Positions 56,732 through 64,000 of a stretch of DNA of 64,000 nucleotides are shown here, one piece after another. The position numbers and the translations under genes are program-made. The notes beneath the pieces were generated by a model. That model ran no database searches. It was given only the letters and a program-made list of their open reading frames with translations, and was not told the origin of the DNA. The stretch lies in assembly GCA_003151595.1 (NCBI GenBank), contig PLXW01000106.1:74996-138995 (forward strand), given 5' to 3'. The stretch's first letter is position 1, and each line of letters opens with the position of its first letter. This DNA is from Myxococcales bacterium. Lineage in GTDB: Bacteria > Myxococcota > Polyangia > Polyangiales > Polyangiaceae.

Positions 56732-58656
56732 CGGTTGCTCCTACCCTTCTTCCGGAAGAGAAATTGGACAATGGGGAAGCCTTTCACGACCGGGGCGAGG
56801 GCTAGGCCGCTCTGGCTGAAAGGCGCCCGTAGCGCGCCGCGCTCTTCTTCGGTGAGTCCGATTGTAGTAACCGCGACGAGATGCAGATGCGGGATGGTCT
56901 CTGCCGGTCTCAGATTCTGGTCAATATCTACGCGGCTCCAGAGCTGACCGAGATCGTACCGAAATGATCTGCTTAGCTGGCCTACTTCCAGAACGCGAGT
57001 GATGCCATCATCGCTCTTCTGCTCAAGGATAAGTCGTAGAGAGTAGTCATCTTCGGACGCGGCGTGCGCCTTCAGTGGAGCGACTCCTCCGGTGCTCGCC
57101 GCAAGCGCACGTTGGATCTTTTGAGAGTTGCTCCATGCCAGATGAGCGACTCGATCAACGTCGCCGTCGCGACCGATCTCAAGCTGCGCTTTCATCGGCC
57201 CGAGAGTTCGGTAGATTCGTCGCGTTGCTAGGTAACTCACGCGTGTCCCGTTGTTGCCAGCGGCGACCAAGAGCTTGCGCGCCCGTGTTGCCCCGACATA
57301 GTAGACGCGCGCTTCCTCGAAAACCTCGGAGCTATCCGTTCCACCTTCGCGCGGCGGCATCACGAGAACAACGGTATCTGCCTCCCGACCTTTGGACGCG
57401 TGGATCGTCCCCAAGATCGGCCCCGTTGTTCCGAGCTCGGGGTAGCAGAGTTCGACCGGTGGCCGCGCACGAGACACGATCGCGCGAAGGTGAACGAGAT
57501 CAATCGTTGTCGCTCGGCCCCCTGCAGCGAGCCGCTGGAGAACTGACCATGATTCGTCGCGTTGCTCGCCAACGAACGGACGCCCTTCGATGGCGGCCCG
57601 CGATTCCCAGAGCTTGTCGAAGTCCGTTCGGCCGATAAGCGCCTGGGTGGTTTCTCCTAGAAGCCATCCAAGCCAAGGGCGCACGACGGTCTGCACGTGA
57701 GACATCCGCAGCCGATGTTCGACACCCGCCTGAGAGCAGTATGAGGATGCAAAGAGGACATCCGCACGACGGCGGAACAAGACGAGCATGGACTCGTCTC
57801 GGACGTGCGTCAAAAAGTCCGCGAGATTCTCGTACGAGGTTGCCCCAACGTCCTGTCCGCACAGGTCGCGTATGGTTTTTTGCACGCGAACGAGCGGCCC
57901 GTCCTCACCGTCAACCGACTCTATTTCCTTTCGCGTTCGGAGAAATAGGTCGACGAGTCCGCTCGCGGCTTCCTTGATCCGGTGAATCTGCTTCAGGTTG
58001 CGTGGCAGTAATGGACGCGGAGACTCCGTCTGCAGGCGGAAAAGTAGGGGCGGCCCCCGCTTGGCGTCGTCATCGTCGTCGGTCGTAAAGCCGTATATGG
58101 CCTGCGCAGGGTCGGCGAGAATCGTCACCCCGCATTGCTCGGAGAGACACCGAAGCATCTCGATGACGAGATCTGCGCGGACGTCCATCACGTCCTGCGC
58201 TTCGTCGATAATCAGATGCTCAATGCGACTCATGAAGTCGCACAGATCCGCCTGTCTATTTCGTAGAAGCTCGACGGTTCGTTCGATCCCTAGGTCGTAG
58301 GAGCCGTCGCCGAGGGCAATTGGCAGCGGATCGTCGTCGAAGCCTATACGCAGAGTCCAGGCGTGAGAGTCGATAGTGGAAATGCGCACCGCGCGAGCGC
58401 GCTCCCCCGCAATCGCATAAGACACAATGCGCTCTCGAAGCTCTGCGACGGCCGTCCGCGTAAAACTCACGAGAAGAATCCTCGTGGCGGGCACGCCTTC
58501 GTCTACTAGATACGCGATCCGCTGGCAGGCCACGGCAGACTTACCTGCACCCGGCCCCGCGATGACGAGTTGCCAACTGGTCGGGGGATCAATGATGACC
58601 TCCAGCTGTTCGAGATCCCAATCGGGCGCGCGTCCAGCCGCTGCTCCGGAGGTCAT
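56728..58656 (-). CDS. UvrD/Rep-type SF1 helicase within the DISARM operon
   Basis: 642 aa. Motif I GPGAGKSA (residues 34-40), Ia VSFTRTAVAELRERI, motif II LIIDEAQDV, motif III ILADPAQAIYGF, motif V IHASKGREADTVVLVMP and motif VI YVGATRARKLLV: a full SF1A set. The C-terminal 130 residues are beta-rich with no nuclease motif. Coupled to drmA by a 4-bp overlap. It sits where type 2 DISARM carries drmE. A remote relation to DrmE cannot be judged here. Confidence 0.88.
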   Translation of the reverse strand: MTSGAAAGRAPDWDLEQLEVIIDPPTSWQLVIAGPGAGKSAVACQRIAYLVDEGVPATRILLVSFTRTAVAELRERIVSYAIAGERARAVRISTIDSHAWTLRIGFDDDPLPIALGDGSYDLGIERTVELLRNRQADLCDFMSRIEHLIIDEAQDVMDVRADLVIEMLRCLSEQCGVTILADPAQAIYGFTTDDDDDAKRGPPLLFRLQTESPRPLLPRNLKQIHRIKEAASGLVDLFLRTRKEIESVDGEDGPLVRVQKTIRDLCGQDVGATSYENLADFLTHVRDESMLVLFRRRADVLFASSYCSQAGVEHRLRMSHVQTVVRPWLGWLLGETTQALIGRTDFDKLWESRAAIEGRPFVGEQRDESWSVLQRLAAGGRATTIDLVHLRAIVSRARPPVELCYPELGTTGPILGTIHASKGREADTVVLVMPPREGGTDSSEVFEEARVYYVGATRARKLLVAAGNNGTRVSYLATRRIYRTLGPMKAQLEIGRDGDVDRVAHLAWSNSQKIQRALAASTGGVAPLKAHAASEDDYSLRLILEQKSDDGITRVLEVGQLSRSFRYDLGQLWSRVDIDQNLRPAETIPHLHLVAVTTIGLTEEERGALRAPFSQSGLALAPVVKGFPIVQFLFRKKGRSNR

Positions 58657-58763
58657 CGAGATCGCCTCTCGGCGTTGGCCTCATTGGTCTCGCACGACGG
58701 GACCATCGCAGGCGAATCGGCGCAGGAGTCCTGGCTGCCCCCCCCGCCACGCGAACTCATCGT

Positions 58764-60002
58764 CTACCGCGTGACTCCGAACGCTTGATCGCGCCTGCGT
58801 GCTCCTGGGCCGAGGCCGTGTCCGGGATGATCCTCATAACGGCCGCGGAGATCCAGGTACTGCTTTGGCACGCGCCCGCGACGCTGGGGCGGCGGACAAC
58901 CATAACGGACGCTAGGAATGAGTCGGGGTGTGCGACGCACCTTTTCGCCGAAGAACTGACGGCGTATCTCCAACCCGAGCAGCTCCGCGATGGCGCTTGG
59001 GACAGCGTTTCCGATCTGGCGATGCGCGGACTGACGGGTTCCCTTGATCACGTAGTCTTCGGGAAATGTCTGGAGTCGGCAGAGCTCCTTCGTGGAAAGC
59101 AACCGGCTGCGCCAATGGAAGGGGCCGGTCGCTGGCCCGGGGGCAGCCTGGATCGTCCACGCGGGCTGGTTCTTCGCCAGTTTCAGCAGGAAGGACCAAT
59201 ATCGAGTTCTCCAGCCAAAGAGCGGCTGTCCCCCATTCGGCTCGTTCCGTGGCGTGTGCCATAGGTAGTTCCAGCCCTCCGGGATGCTTGGCAGAAGGTC
59301 TGCCCAACGACCGCTCAGATTGAGCTCGGACGGCCAGGTATCCACATCGAGGTCCCCGATGGCGTCCCATGCTGTGCGAAGGGGTTCAAGATTCTCGCCG
59401 TGGGTAGGGGGCGGAAGATCAAAGCCTTGCCCATCGATGCTCGCGATCAAGAATATGCGCTCGCGCGACTGGGGGATTCCGTACGCCGCGGTATTAAGTT
59501 GAATGGTCTGAAGAGCGTACTTAGTGCCGCGTCGGCGATTGATTGCACCGATCTCGCGCTCGAGGAGTTTGAGTCCTTCATCTTTTCCGGCGTAGGCGAG
59601 TCCCTTGACGTTTTCTATGAGTAGAACCTGAGGGAGAGCTGCATCAACGACGCGGATATATGCCCCCAGTGTCTCCGCGCGCGGGTCTTCCAGCCTGCCA
59701 CCGTGGCCATTCGCCCAATATGCGGACTTCGAAAACGGCTGACAGGGCGGTCCACCGGCAAGGAGCGCGAGCTGCCGTGGCTTCATCCCGGCCTGCCGCA
59801 AGACTTCAACAGGTTCCACTGCGTGAATGTCACCCGGATCGGCGAGGCGCCAGCGAGGTCGGTTCGCCGCGAGAGTGGCCCTAGCGTCGCTGTCGATCTC
59901 GAGGCAGAGCGCGGGCTCGAAACCCGCTGCCTCAAGGCCGAGGTCGAGGCCTCCTGCACCGGAGAAGAGCGAGAGCACTCGCAAGTCGTTCGCGGCACTC
60001 AT
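58764..60002 (-). CDS. drmMII: DrmMII, DNA cytosine C5-methyltransferase of DISARM
   Basis: 412 aa. C5 MTase motifs in order: I FSGAGGLDLGLEAAGF (residues 13-28), IV GGPPCQPFS with nucleophile Cys87, VI ENVKGL (130-135), VIII QSRERIFLIA and X RQIGNAVPSAIAE. The SAM site and catalytic residues are all there. It would mark host DNA so that DrmAB spares it. 107 bp upstream of the helicase start, same direction. Sequence specificity is unknown. Confidence 0.92.
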   Translation of the reverse strand: MSAANDLRVLSLFSGAGGLDLGLEAAGFEPALCLEIDSDARATLAANRPRWRLADPGDIHAVEPVEVLRQAGMKPRQLALLAGGPPCQPFSKSAYWANGHGGRLEDPRAETLGAYIRVVDAALPQVLLIENVKGLAYAGKDEGLKLLEREIGAINRRRGTKYALQTIQLNTAAYGIPQSRERIFLIASIDGQGFDLPPPTHGENLEPLRTAWDAIGDLDVDTWPSELNLSGRWADLLPSIPEGWNYLWHTPRNEPNGGQPLFGWRTRYWSFLLKLAKNQPAWTIQAAPGPATGPFHWRSRLLSTKELCRLQTFPEDYVIKGTRQSAHRQIGNAVPSAIAELLGLEIRRQFFGEKVRRTPRLIPSVRYGCPPPQRRGRVPKQYLDLRGRYEDHPGHGLGPGARRRDQAFGVTR

Positions 60003-60211
60003 GGGCAGCGCGCCCGCGCCGTCTGCCTCGTGGCACCAGCATCCTTTTCGAGGCCCCGCTCCGGCAAGGGGCGCTCGTCGGTAGGAATGCGCTTGAATGA
60101 CGTGCCCGAACGCCCGGCTTTGAGCCCACGTAACGGGGGGCGCTCCGGGGCGCCGTTCAGGACCCCGCAGGGATCCATGACTTGCTCCAAGGAGATCCGG
60201 GGCTTAGACAT
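59999..60211 (-). CDS. possible 70-aa leader gene of the DISARM operon
   Basis: ATG 60209-60211 to a TGA that overlaps the drmMII ATG (ATGA). Product is basic (MSKPRISLEQVMDPCGVLNG...), without known domain. No Shine-Dalgarno sequence is evident. The exact 4-bp overlap is the main support; it could be a chance frame or a small regulator. Confidence 0.35.
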   Translation of the reverse strand: MSKPRISLEQVMDPCGVLNGAPERPPLRGLKAGRSGTSFKRIPTDERPLPERGLEKDAGATRQTARARCP

Positions 60212-60509
60212 CGGGTCGGTGCCCGATCGTGTCAGCGTTTTCCCGGGAGAACAAGCACGGATCGAGGGGGACTGCGGTTATCTGCGTCCGCGAGTGTGAA
60301 ATCGCGCAGTGCAGCTGCCGCCGGCCGTAAGCATCGCGATCCCGAGACGAGCGATCCCGAATGTGTCCGACGGGGCGCTCCGAGGGGCGAGGGGCCGATC
60401 TCGTGCGGGACGCGGAAAGCGGGAGAGCGGCCTGGTTCCCAGACGCTACGCTTCGCGACGCGGTCTCGTGACGTCGCGTGGATGAACCTTCCACAGGGCA
60501 GGTGTTGCA
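60212..60509. other. about 300 bp intergenic, divergent promoters
   Basis: Lies between the DISARM operon and the 60510 gene that reads away from it. It should contain the promoters of both. I see no strong palindrome, RNA gene or coding-like frame. Confidence 0.5.
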
Positions 60510-61052
60510 GTGGCGAAATTGCTAACGACCTCGGAGAAGATACAAGTCGTGGTTAGGCCGGCGTCCCTTCGCTGGCCCGACGGTGGGCCCGCGAGGTACG
60601 GGAAGTCTTCAAATCGCGATTTCGTGAACTTCGGGCGGACTCGATGGAAGGACGTCGAGGAACTAATGAGCATCGAGGAAGAGATGCTAGAGCGCTGCCT
60701 ACTGAATGATCCCGGTGAAGAGGAGCTTTGGGAGCGACTTGACGCTTGCCAGGACGAATTTCTCGAAGAATATGCCGATTTCGACACGGGATTAGACCTC
60801 ATGGTAATCACGGCGACGCTTGCTCTAAACGCAGCCGGCTGCCCCACGCGCATGTCGTGCAATGGTCATGGCCGTCAACTCGCGTATGTGGATTTCTGGA
60901 TCCGTTCGCCGAATGTCGCGCGCGTTTGCGGGGCAGCAAACCGCAGCGGAATCGGCCTCTGCAACTGCGACAGTGGTGGCTTGATCGCAGAGACTGACGA
61001 GCCCATGGGCTTCTTGCGTTTCGCGAGAGAACTTCGAACGAAGCCCCATTAA
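60510..61052 (+). CDS. hypothetical protein, 180 aa
   Basis: Starts at GTG 60510. An acidic helical middle (VEELMSIEEEMLERCLLNDP, DACQDEFLEEYADF) is followed by a Cys-containing alpha/beta part (AGCPTRMSCNGHG, VARVCGAANRSGIGLCNCDS). No family recognised and no signal peptide. Divergent from DISARM and convergent with the nuclease-like gene at 61094. Whether it is tied to either module is unclear. Confidence 0.65.
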   Translation: MAKLLTTSEKIQVVVRPASLRWPDGGPARYGKSSNRDFVNFGRTRWKDVEELMSIEEEMLERCLLNDPGEEELWERLDACQDEFLEEYADFDTGLDLMVITATLALNAAGCPTRMSCNGHGRQLAYVDFWIRSPNVARVCGAANRSGIGLCNCDSGGLIAETDEPMGFLRFARELRTKPH

Positions 61053-61093
61053 AGGAGCTACCGCGAACGGCGGAGATCTAGCTCCTCGCTATC

Positions 61094-62083
61094 CTACGTA
61101 CTCATTGGTGCCTTCAAGACCTCCGCGATGACTTCGCGTTCCTCGCTCGAAAGATGTCCCCACCCAGGTTGAAGGACGAGTCGCAACCGATCCATGACAA
61201 ATCCGTCGTGACTCTCGTGAAGACTCTCCCAGATGCCCGTCTCTACGTGGTGGCAGACGGCGATGAATGGCACGGGCGTCGGCGCATTCGGAAACTGGAA
61301 CCTCGGCCCCCAATTGCGTCGCATGCTCTCAGCGGCGAGCTTCTCGCCCCACGTATGACTCTGACCGCAAGTCGCCTGGCCGAGGAGCAATAGGCGACCG
61401 CATCGGTCATCCCCCCATGGCATGTGCATGATGACGTCTAGCCCGGCGTCCTGTGGCGCCGTACTCCGCACGGTTGCGTTTATGCGCATCTTCCAGCCAA
61501 GGCGCGCCTCCGCCGCGGCAACCTTGGCTCGAAATCCACCCGACGCCGCTGTCCCGAAGGGCACGACGGTCCATCCGGGGCGCGTCATGCAACGAGCCAC
61601 CGCCCGTTCAAACACGTGCTCCACCGTCGGACCAACAGACAAAGGGACAGATAATGCGAATGCGTGCGCGATCGTGATTGCTAGGAGTGCATGGTATTGA
61701 TGACGGCCGATCCGGCGCTTTCGAATAGAAGTCTCCAAGAACTTGTATGGGTATAGGTCACCCAAGATGTTGCGACGCTCGTCAAGCGTGCGCCAAACGG
61801 CGTCGACGAGAAGCTGTGGCGTGCCGGCGATCGCGTCGGATACCTCATTGGCGTCTGGATCGAGGCCATCTGATCCATTGATAAAGCCGACTTCATTGGG
61901 CTCTAGGAGAATGCCACCTGTATGTCTGTCTCGATAACGAACCCGTCCGATTCTCTCGAGCAGGTCTGCTATCGCTTGTTTTCCACACCATCCTTCGCGC
62001 CATGCGATAATTTCCGCAAAGTCGGCAATCGCGGAGCAGCGAGCGTCCGCGCCGTAGCGGTCTAGGTCGAGCTCGATCTGCAT
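61094..62083 (-). CDS. predicted PD-(D/E)XK-like nuclease with GQ motif
   Basis: 329 aa. The N-terminal 150 residues are helical. From 155 on the order is: helix with Glu160 (EHVFERAVARC), AGLDVIMHMPW with Asp216, RLLLLGQATCG with Gln236, and TWGEKLAAE with Lys248. This D...GQxxxG...W..K order matches a group of restriction-endonuclease-like proteins where Gln replaces the usual Glu. Its start lies 3 bp after the ParB-like gene, so the pair is one operon. Cleavage is inferred; no one target can be named. Confidence 0.72.
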   Translation of the reverse strand: MQIELDLDRYGADARCSAIADFAEIIAWREGWCGKQAIADLLERIGRVRYRDRHTGGILLEPNEVGFINGSDGLDPDANEVSDAIAGTPQLLVDAVWRTLDERRNILGDLYPYKFLETSIRKRRIGRHQYHALLAITIAHAFALSVPLSVGPTVEHVFERAVARCMTRPGWTVVPFGTAASGGFRAKVAAAEARLGWKMRINATVRSTAPQDAGLDVIMHMPWGDDRCGRLLLLGQATCGQSHTWGEKLAAESMRRNWGPRFQFPNAPTPVPFIAVCHHVETGIWESLHESHDGFVMDRLRLVLQPGWGHLSSEEREVIAEVLKAPMST

Positions 62084-62086
62084 GCG

Positions 62087-63322
62087 TCAGCTTGAAGTAA
62101 GGGTCTTTACAGTTCCCCGTAGCTTCCGCGCCGCTCTATCGATGGCGTCAACAGCACCTTCGAGCTCATCATTCGTATTCTTCAAGCCGCTTATTTCGTC
62201 CGTGAATGCTTCCATCTGTCGCGCTACGCGCCGAAGACGATCCGGTAGCGACTCTCGACTAACGACAACTCGCGCCGTCTCAATGCTGTGTTCGCGCTTC
62301 TTCCACGCACGAGCTTCTGGATTGTGAAGTATGCGTGCGTAGTCCGTTACGTATCGGGAGTCCGATAACACGGGGTCGCCCTGCGGGGGGCCGATGTCAA
62401 GAATCACCTCGGCAAGGTTTTCCTTCTTCAGATGCTTTAGCGCGCGGATCACTTCAGGGTACGACTGTGGAGATTCGAAGCCGATGAAGTCGCGAATCTG
62501 CGGCGACTGCATCGCGCGTAGCCAAACACCGAAGCGCTGCTTTCGGTGGTTGAAGATAGTAGAGGCATCGATCCCGAATTTGTCCTCGGCGCTCCGGAGT
62601 ATCGCAAACGCAAGATAGCCTTGACGAACCGCGGCGAGGTCGAGCCCAACTCGTCGCGCCACGAGGCGAAAAGCTTCCTCGTGGGCAGCGCGAATTTCGC
62701 GTTCAACTTCAGCGTGTATGTATCGACATTTCGCTTCGGGGCTCCATGCCTGAATCCCCCCTATGTGGCGAAATCCAAGGTATCGATGGACGTCGTCACG
62801 CTTTTCCACCTCAACGCATGGAACCAGCCCCAGGTCCCGACGCCGTGAGGCGGTCAGAGTCACATCACGGGGATCGTAACCCTCGACCTCCAAATGGCCG
62901 AGTAGAACCTTGAGAGTGGTCACACGGCGATTACCCTCTAGAACCCACCATCCGCCTTTCTTGCGAGGGTGGATGAGTATTGGCTCGTGAGGGAAATACC
63001 CGTTGTCCGAAAATGAGCGTGCTAACTCTTGCAGCGCACCGTGTTCAGCAATGTATTCCGCAATGTTCTGCTCCGTTCCATTCTGAACCTCTGCGGGAAG
63101 ACGAGGGTTCAGGGTGTCGAGGTGCAGCTCCGTGAGCGGGATCCGAACGACTTCCTGAGTGACTTCCGCAGCTGGGATACGGGGCACGGTCTTCTCGGGA
63201 AGGGGGAACGCCGGTTGGGCGGAGGGAGAGACTTCGTCGACGGCGCTTGTCCACTGCGGAGGGTACCCGTTCGGTGGAGATTTCTCAACCGCTTCCCAGT
63301 GCCCGTGGACCGGGCTGCGCAC
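62087..63322 (-). CDS. ParB/Srx-like domain protein
   Basis: 411 aa if GTG 63322 is used; GTG 63187 (VPRIPAAEVTQ), preceded by a GAGAAG, is an alternative that removes a Pro/Ser-rich tail. ParB-like nuclease fold: IPLTELHLDTLNPRLP, EHGALQELARSF, PHEPILIHPR and WWVLEGNRRVTTLKVLLG. The rest is helical with a coiled coil near the C-terminus (DRLRRVARQMEAFTDEISGL). DGQQR- or EGNRR-type domains control several defence systems. It heads the operon with the nuclease-like gene. Confidence 0.78.
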   Translation of the reverse strand: MRSPVHGHWEAVEKSPPNGYPPQWTSAVDEVSPSAQPAFPLPEKTVPRIPAAEVTQEVVRIPLTELHLDTLNPRLPAEVQNGTEQNIAEYIAEHGALQELARSFSDNGYFPHEPILIHPRKKGGWWVLEGNRRVTTLKVLLGHLEVEGYDPRDVTLTASRRRDLGLVPCVEVEKRDDVHRYLGFRHIGGIQAWSPEAKCRYIHAEVEREIRAAHEEAFRLVARRVGLDLAAVRQGYLAFAILRSAEDKFGIDASTIFNHRKQRFGVWLRAMQSPQIRDFIGFESPQSYPEVIRALKHLKKENLAEVILDIGPPQGDPVLSDSRYVTDYARILHNPEARAWKKREHSIETARVVVSRESLPDRLRRVARQMEAFTDEISGLKNTNDELEGAVDAIDRAARKLRGTVKTLTSS

Positions 63323-63475
63323 CGCGCGTCACCGCAGGCGCGAGGAGCCAAAAGGCAAGCGTACGCACGCCGCCCCCGAGGCGTCGCGAGCTCGGGCGCG
63401 TTGCTGGCGTCCGCACCGATCGGCGAAACGCCTACGGGAGGCAAGGCGCCGCCGAGGACGACCTGAGCGATCGAG

Positions 63476-64000
63476 CTACTTCACGCGAGGTGCGCGGGAC
63501 GACGGCACCGGAGCATCGGCGGCGGCCCGAGGCACCTGCTTCCGCTCTTCGTCGAGCTCGCGAGCGAGCGCGGCGATCTCCGGGTGGCTCTCGTCGCTGA
63601 CGGCGCGAGCGGGCGACGACGGGCGCTTCGTCGACCTTCGACGCCCTTCCTCGAAGCGCTCCCGCAGCTGCTCGAGTCGGAACACCTGCTCCGGGGCAAC
63701 CGCCTCCTCCTTGCAGATGTCGTCGATGGCGTCCCCATTCTGAAGCCGCGCGTACACGCGTCCTGCGACCGGGCCAGGCACCGTAGGCTCGAGAAGCCAC
63801 GGCTCCGGAGGCGGCTCCCGCCCAGGGAGGTCGATCCGATACTTCCCACTCTTGCGACGCAGCTTGCGGCGGTACGCCTCGACGCGCTCGACGTCGTACA
63901 TCCGTCGTTTGAGCCGGTCGCCCGGATCCTGCCACGGCTCGAAGAACTTCCCCTCGGTTTGCCAGCGGACGAGCGTGCGCACGGTCACTCCGAGAAGACC
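63476..64000 (-). CDS. HTH (MerR/excisionase-like) protein, 5' end outside the window
   Basis: The frame is open to the right edge, so the start is missing; a GTG at 63986-63988 is inside the conserved HTH (LLGVTVRTLVRWQTEGKFF). Next comes KRRMYDVERVEAYRRKL, a typical MerR/excisionase wing. The C-terminal 100 residues are charged and probably disordered. It may be another element regulator. Confidence 0.6.
   Translation of the reverse strand, partial: GLLGVTVRTLVRWQTEGKFFEPWQDPGDRLKRRMYDVERVEAYRRKLRRKSGKYRIDLPGREPPPEPWLLEPTVPGPVAGRVYARLQNGDAIDDICKEEAVAPEQVFRLEQLRERFEEGRRRSTKRPSSPARAVSDESHPEIAALARELDEERKQVPRAAADAPVPSSRAPRVK

Larger units (their letters stand above)
45169..64000. mobile_element. 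tRNA-Ser-associated defence island (right end beyond the window)
   Basis: Starts at tRNA-Ser with a tyrosine recombinase and excisionase-like gene, then carries only defence-type genes: DUF262/HNH, DISARM with extra helicase and nuclease, ParB-like plus nuclease. Codon use is less GC-biased than left of the tRNA. No second tRNA fragment was found, so the right boundary is unknown. The recombinase is on the 5' side of the tRNA, an uncommon layout. Confidence 0.65.

Noticed and set aside
51013..60002. BREX or Dnd system
   Set aside because: No PglX, PglZ, BrxC, DndC or DndD motifs; the set drmA/drmB/drmC with a C5 methylase points to DISARM.
45169..64000. Insertion sequences or transposase genes
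   Set aside because: No DDE or HUH transposase motifs were found in the island or elsewhere; the only recombinase is the tyrosine type.

Overview
The window is 64 kb of high-GC bacterial DNA, most likely from a myxobacterium of the class Polyangia (Labilithrix/Sorangium-like). The signs are lipoproteins with Asp/Ala/Pro-rich linkers behind the lipobox, a PknK-like kinase-ATPase fusion, secreted beta-propeller and astacin-like proteins, few operons in the core part and many proteins without a recognisable family. This placement is inferred from gene style; no ribosomal gene is present to confirm it.

Region 1 (1-24 kb) looks like ordinary chromosome: lipoproteins, a PEP-mutase-family enzyme, an Old Yellow Enzyme, a CsbD-like protein, a UPF0149/SEC-C protein, a secreted astacin-like protease, an AsmA-like protein, a PadR regulator divergent from a carotenoid oxygenase, a PAS histidine kinase, a Ser/Thr kinase-AAA-TPR protein, and a large lipoprotein ending in two DM9-like repeats.

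Region 2 (23.6-39.5 kb) is bounded by two direct copies, about 94% identical by eye, of a histidine-kinase fragment. Between them lie a 2069-aa RHS lipoprotein with a variable C-terminal domain and an overlapping candidate immunity gene, a caspase/outer-membrane/DUF4384 operon, a Cys-rich lipoprotein, and a 1209-aa lipoprotein of about 27 tandem 39-residue repeats.

Region 3 (39.5-45.3 kb) holds a PIN-domain toxin-antitoxin pair, several unknown genes, gene remnants, and a WYL-domain regulator divergent from a coiled-coil nuclease-like gene. It ends at tRNA-Ser(UGA).

Region 4 (45.2 kb to the right edge) is a defence island next to that tRNA. It has a tyrosine recombinase, an excisionase-like gene, an unknown gene with a Cys-rich tail, a DUF262/HNH (GmrSD-type) gene, a tightly packed DISARM operon (drmMII, an SF1 helicase, drmA, drmB, drmC, and a DUF3427-HNH nuclease), and a two-gene ParB-like plus PD-(D/E)XK-like module. 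Codon use there is visibly less GC3-biased than on the left. The best candidates for undescribed biology are the extended DISARM operon, the ParB-like/nuclease pair, the WYL/nuclease pair whose small partner ends in an SSB-like tail, and the RHS-lipoprotein toxin/immunity pair.
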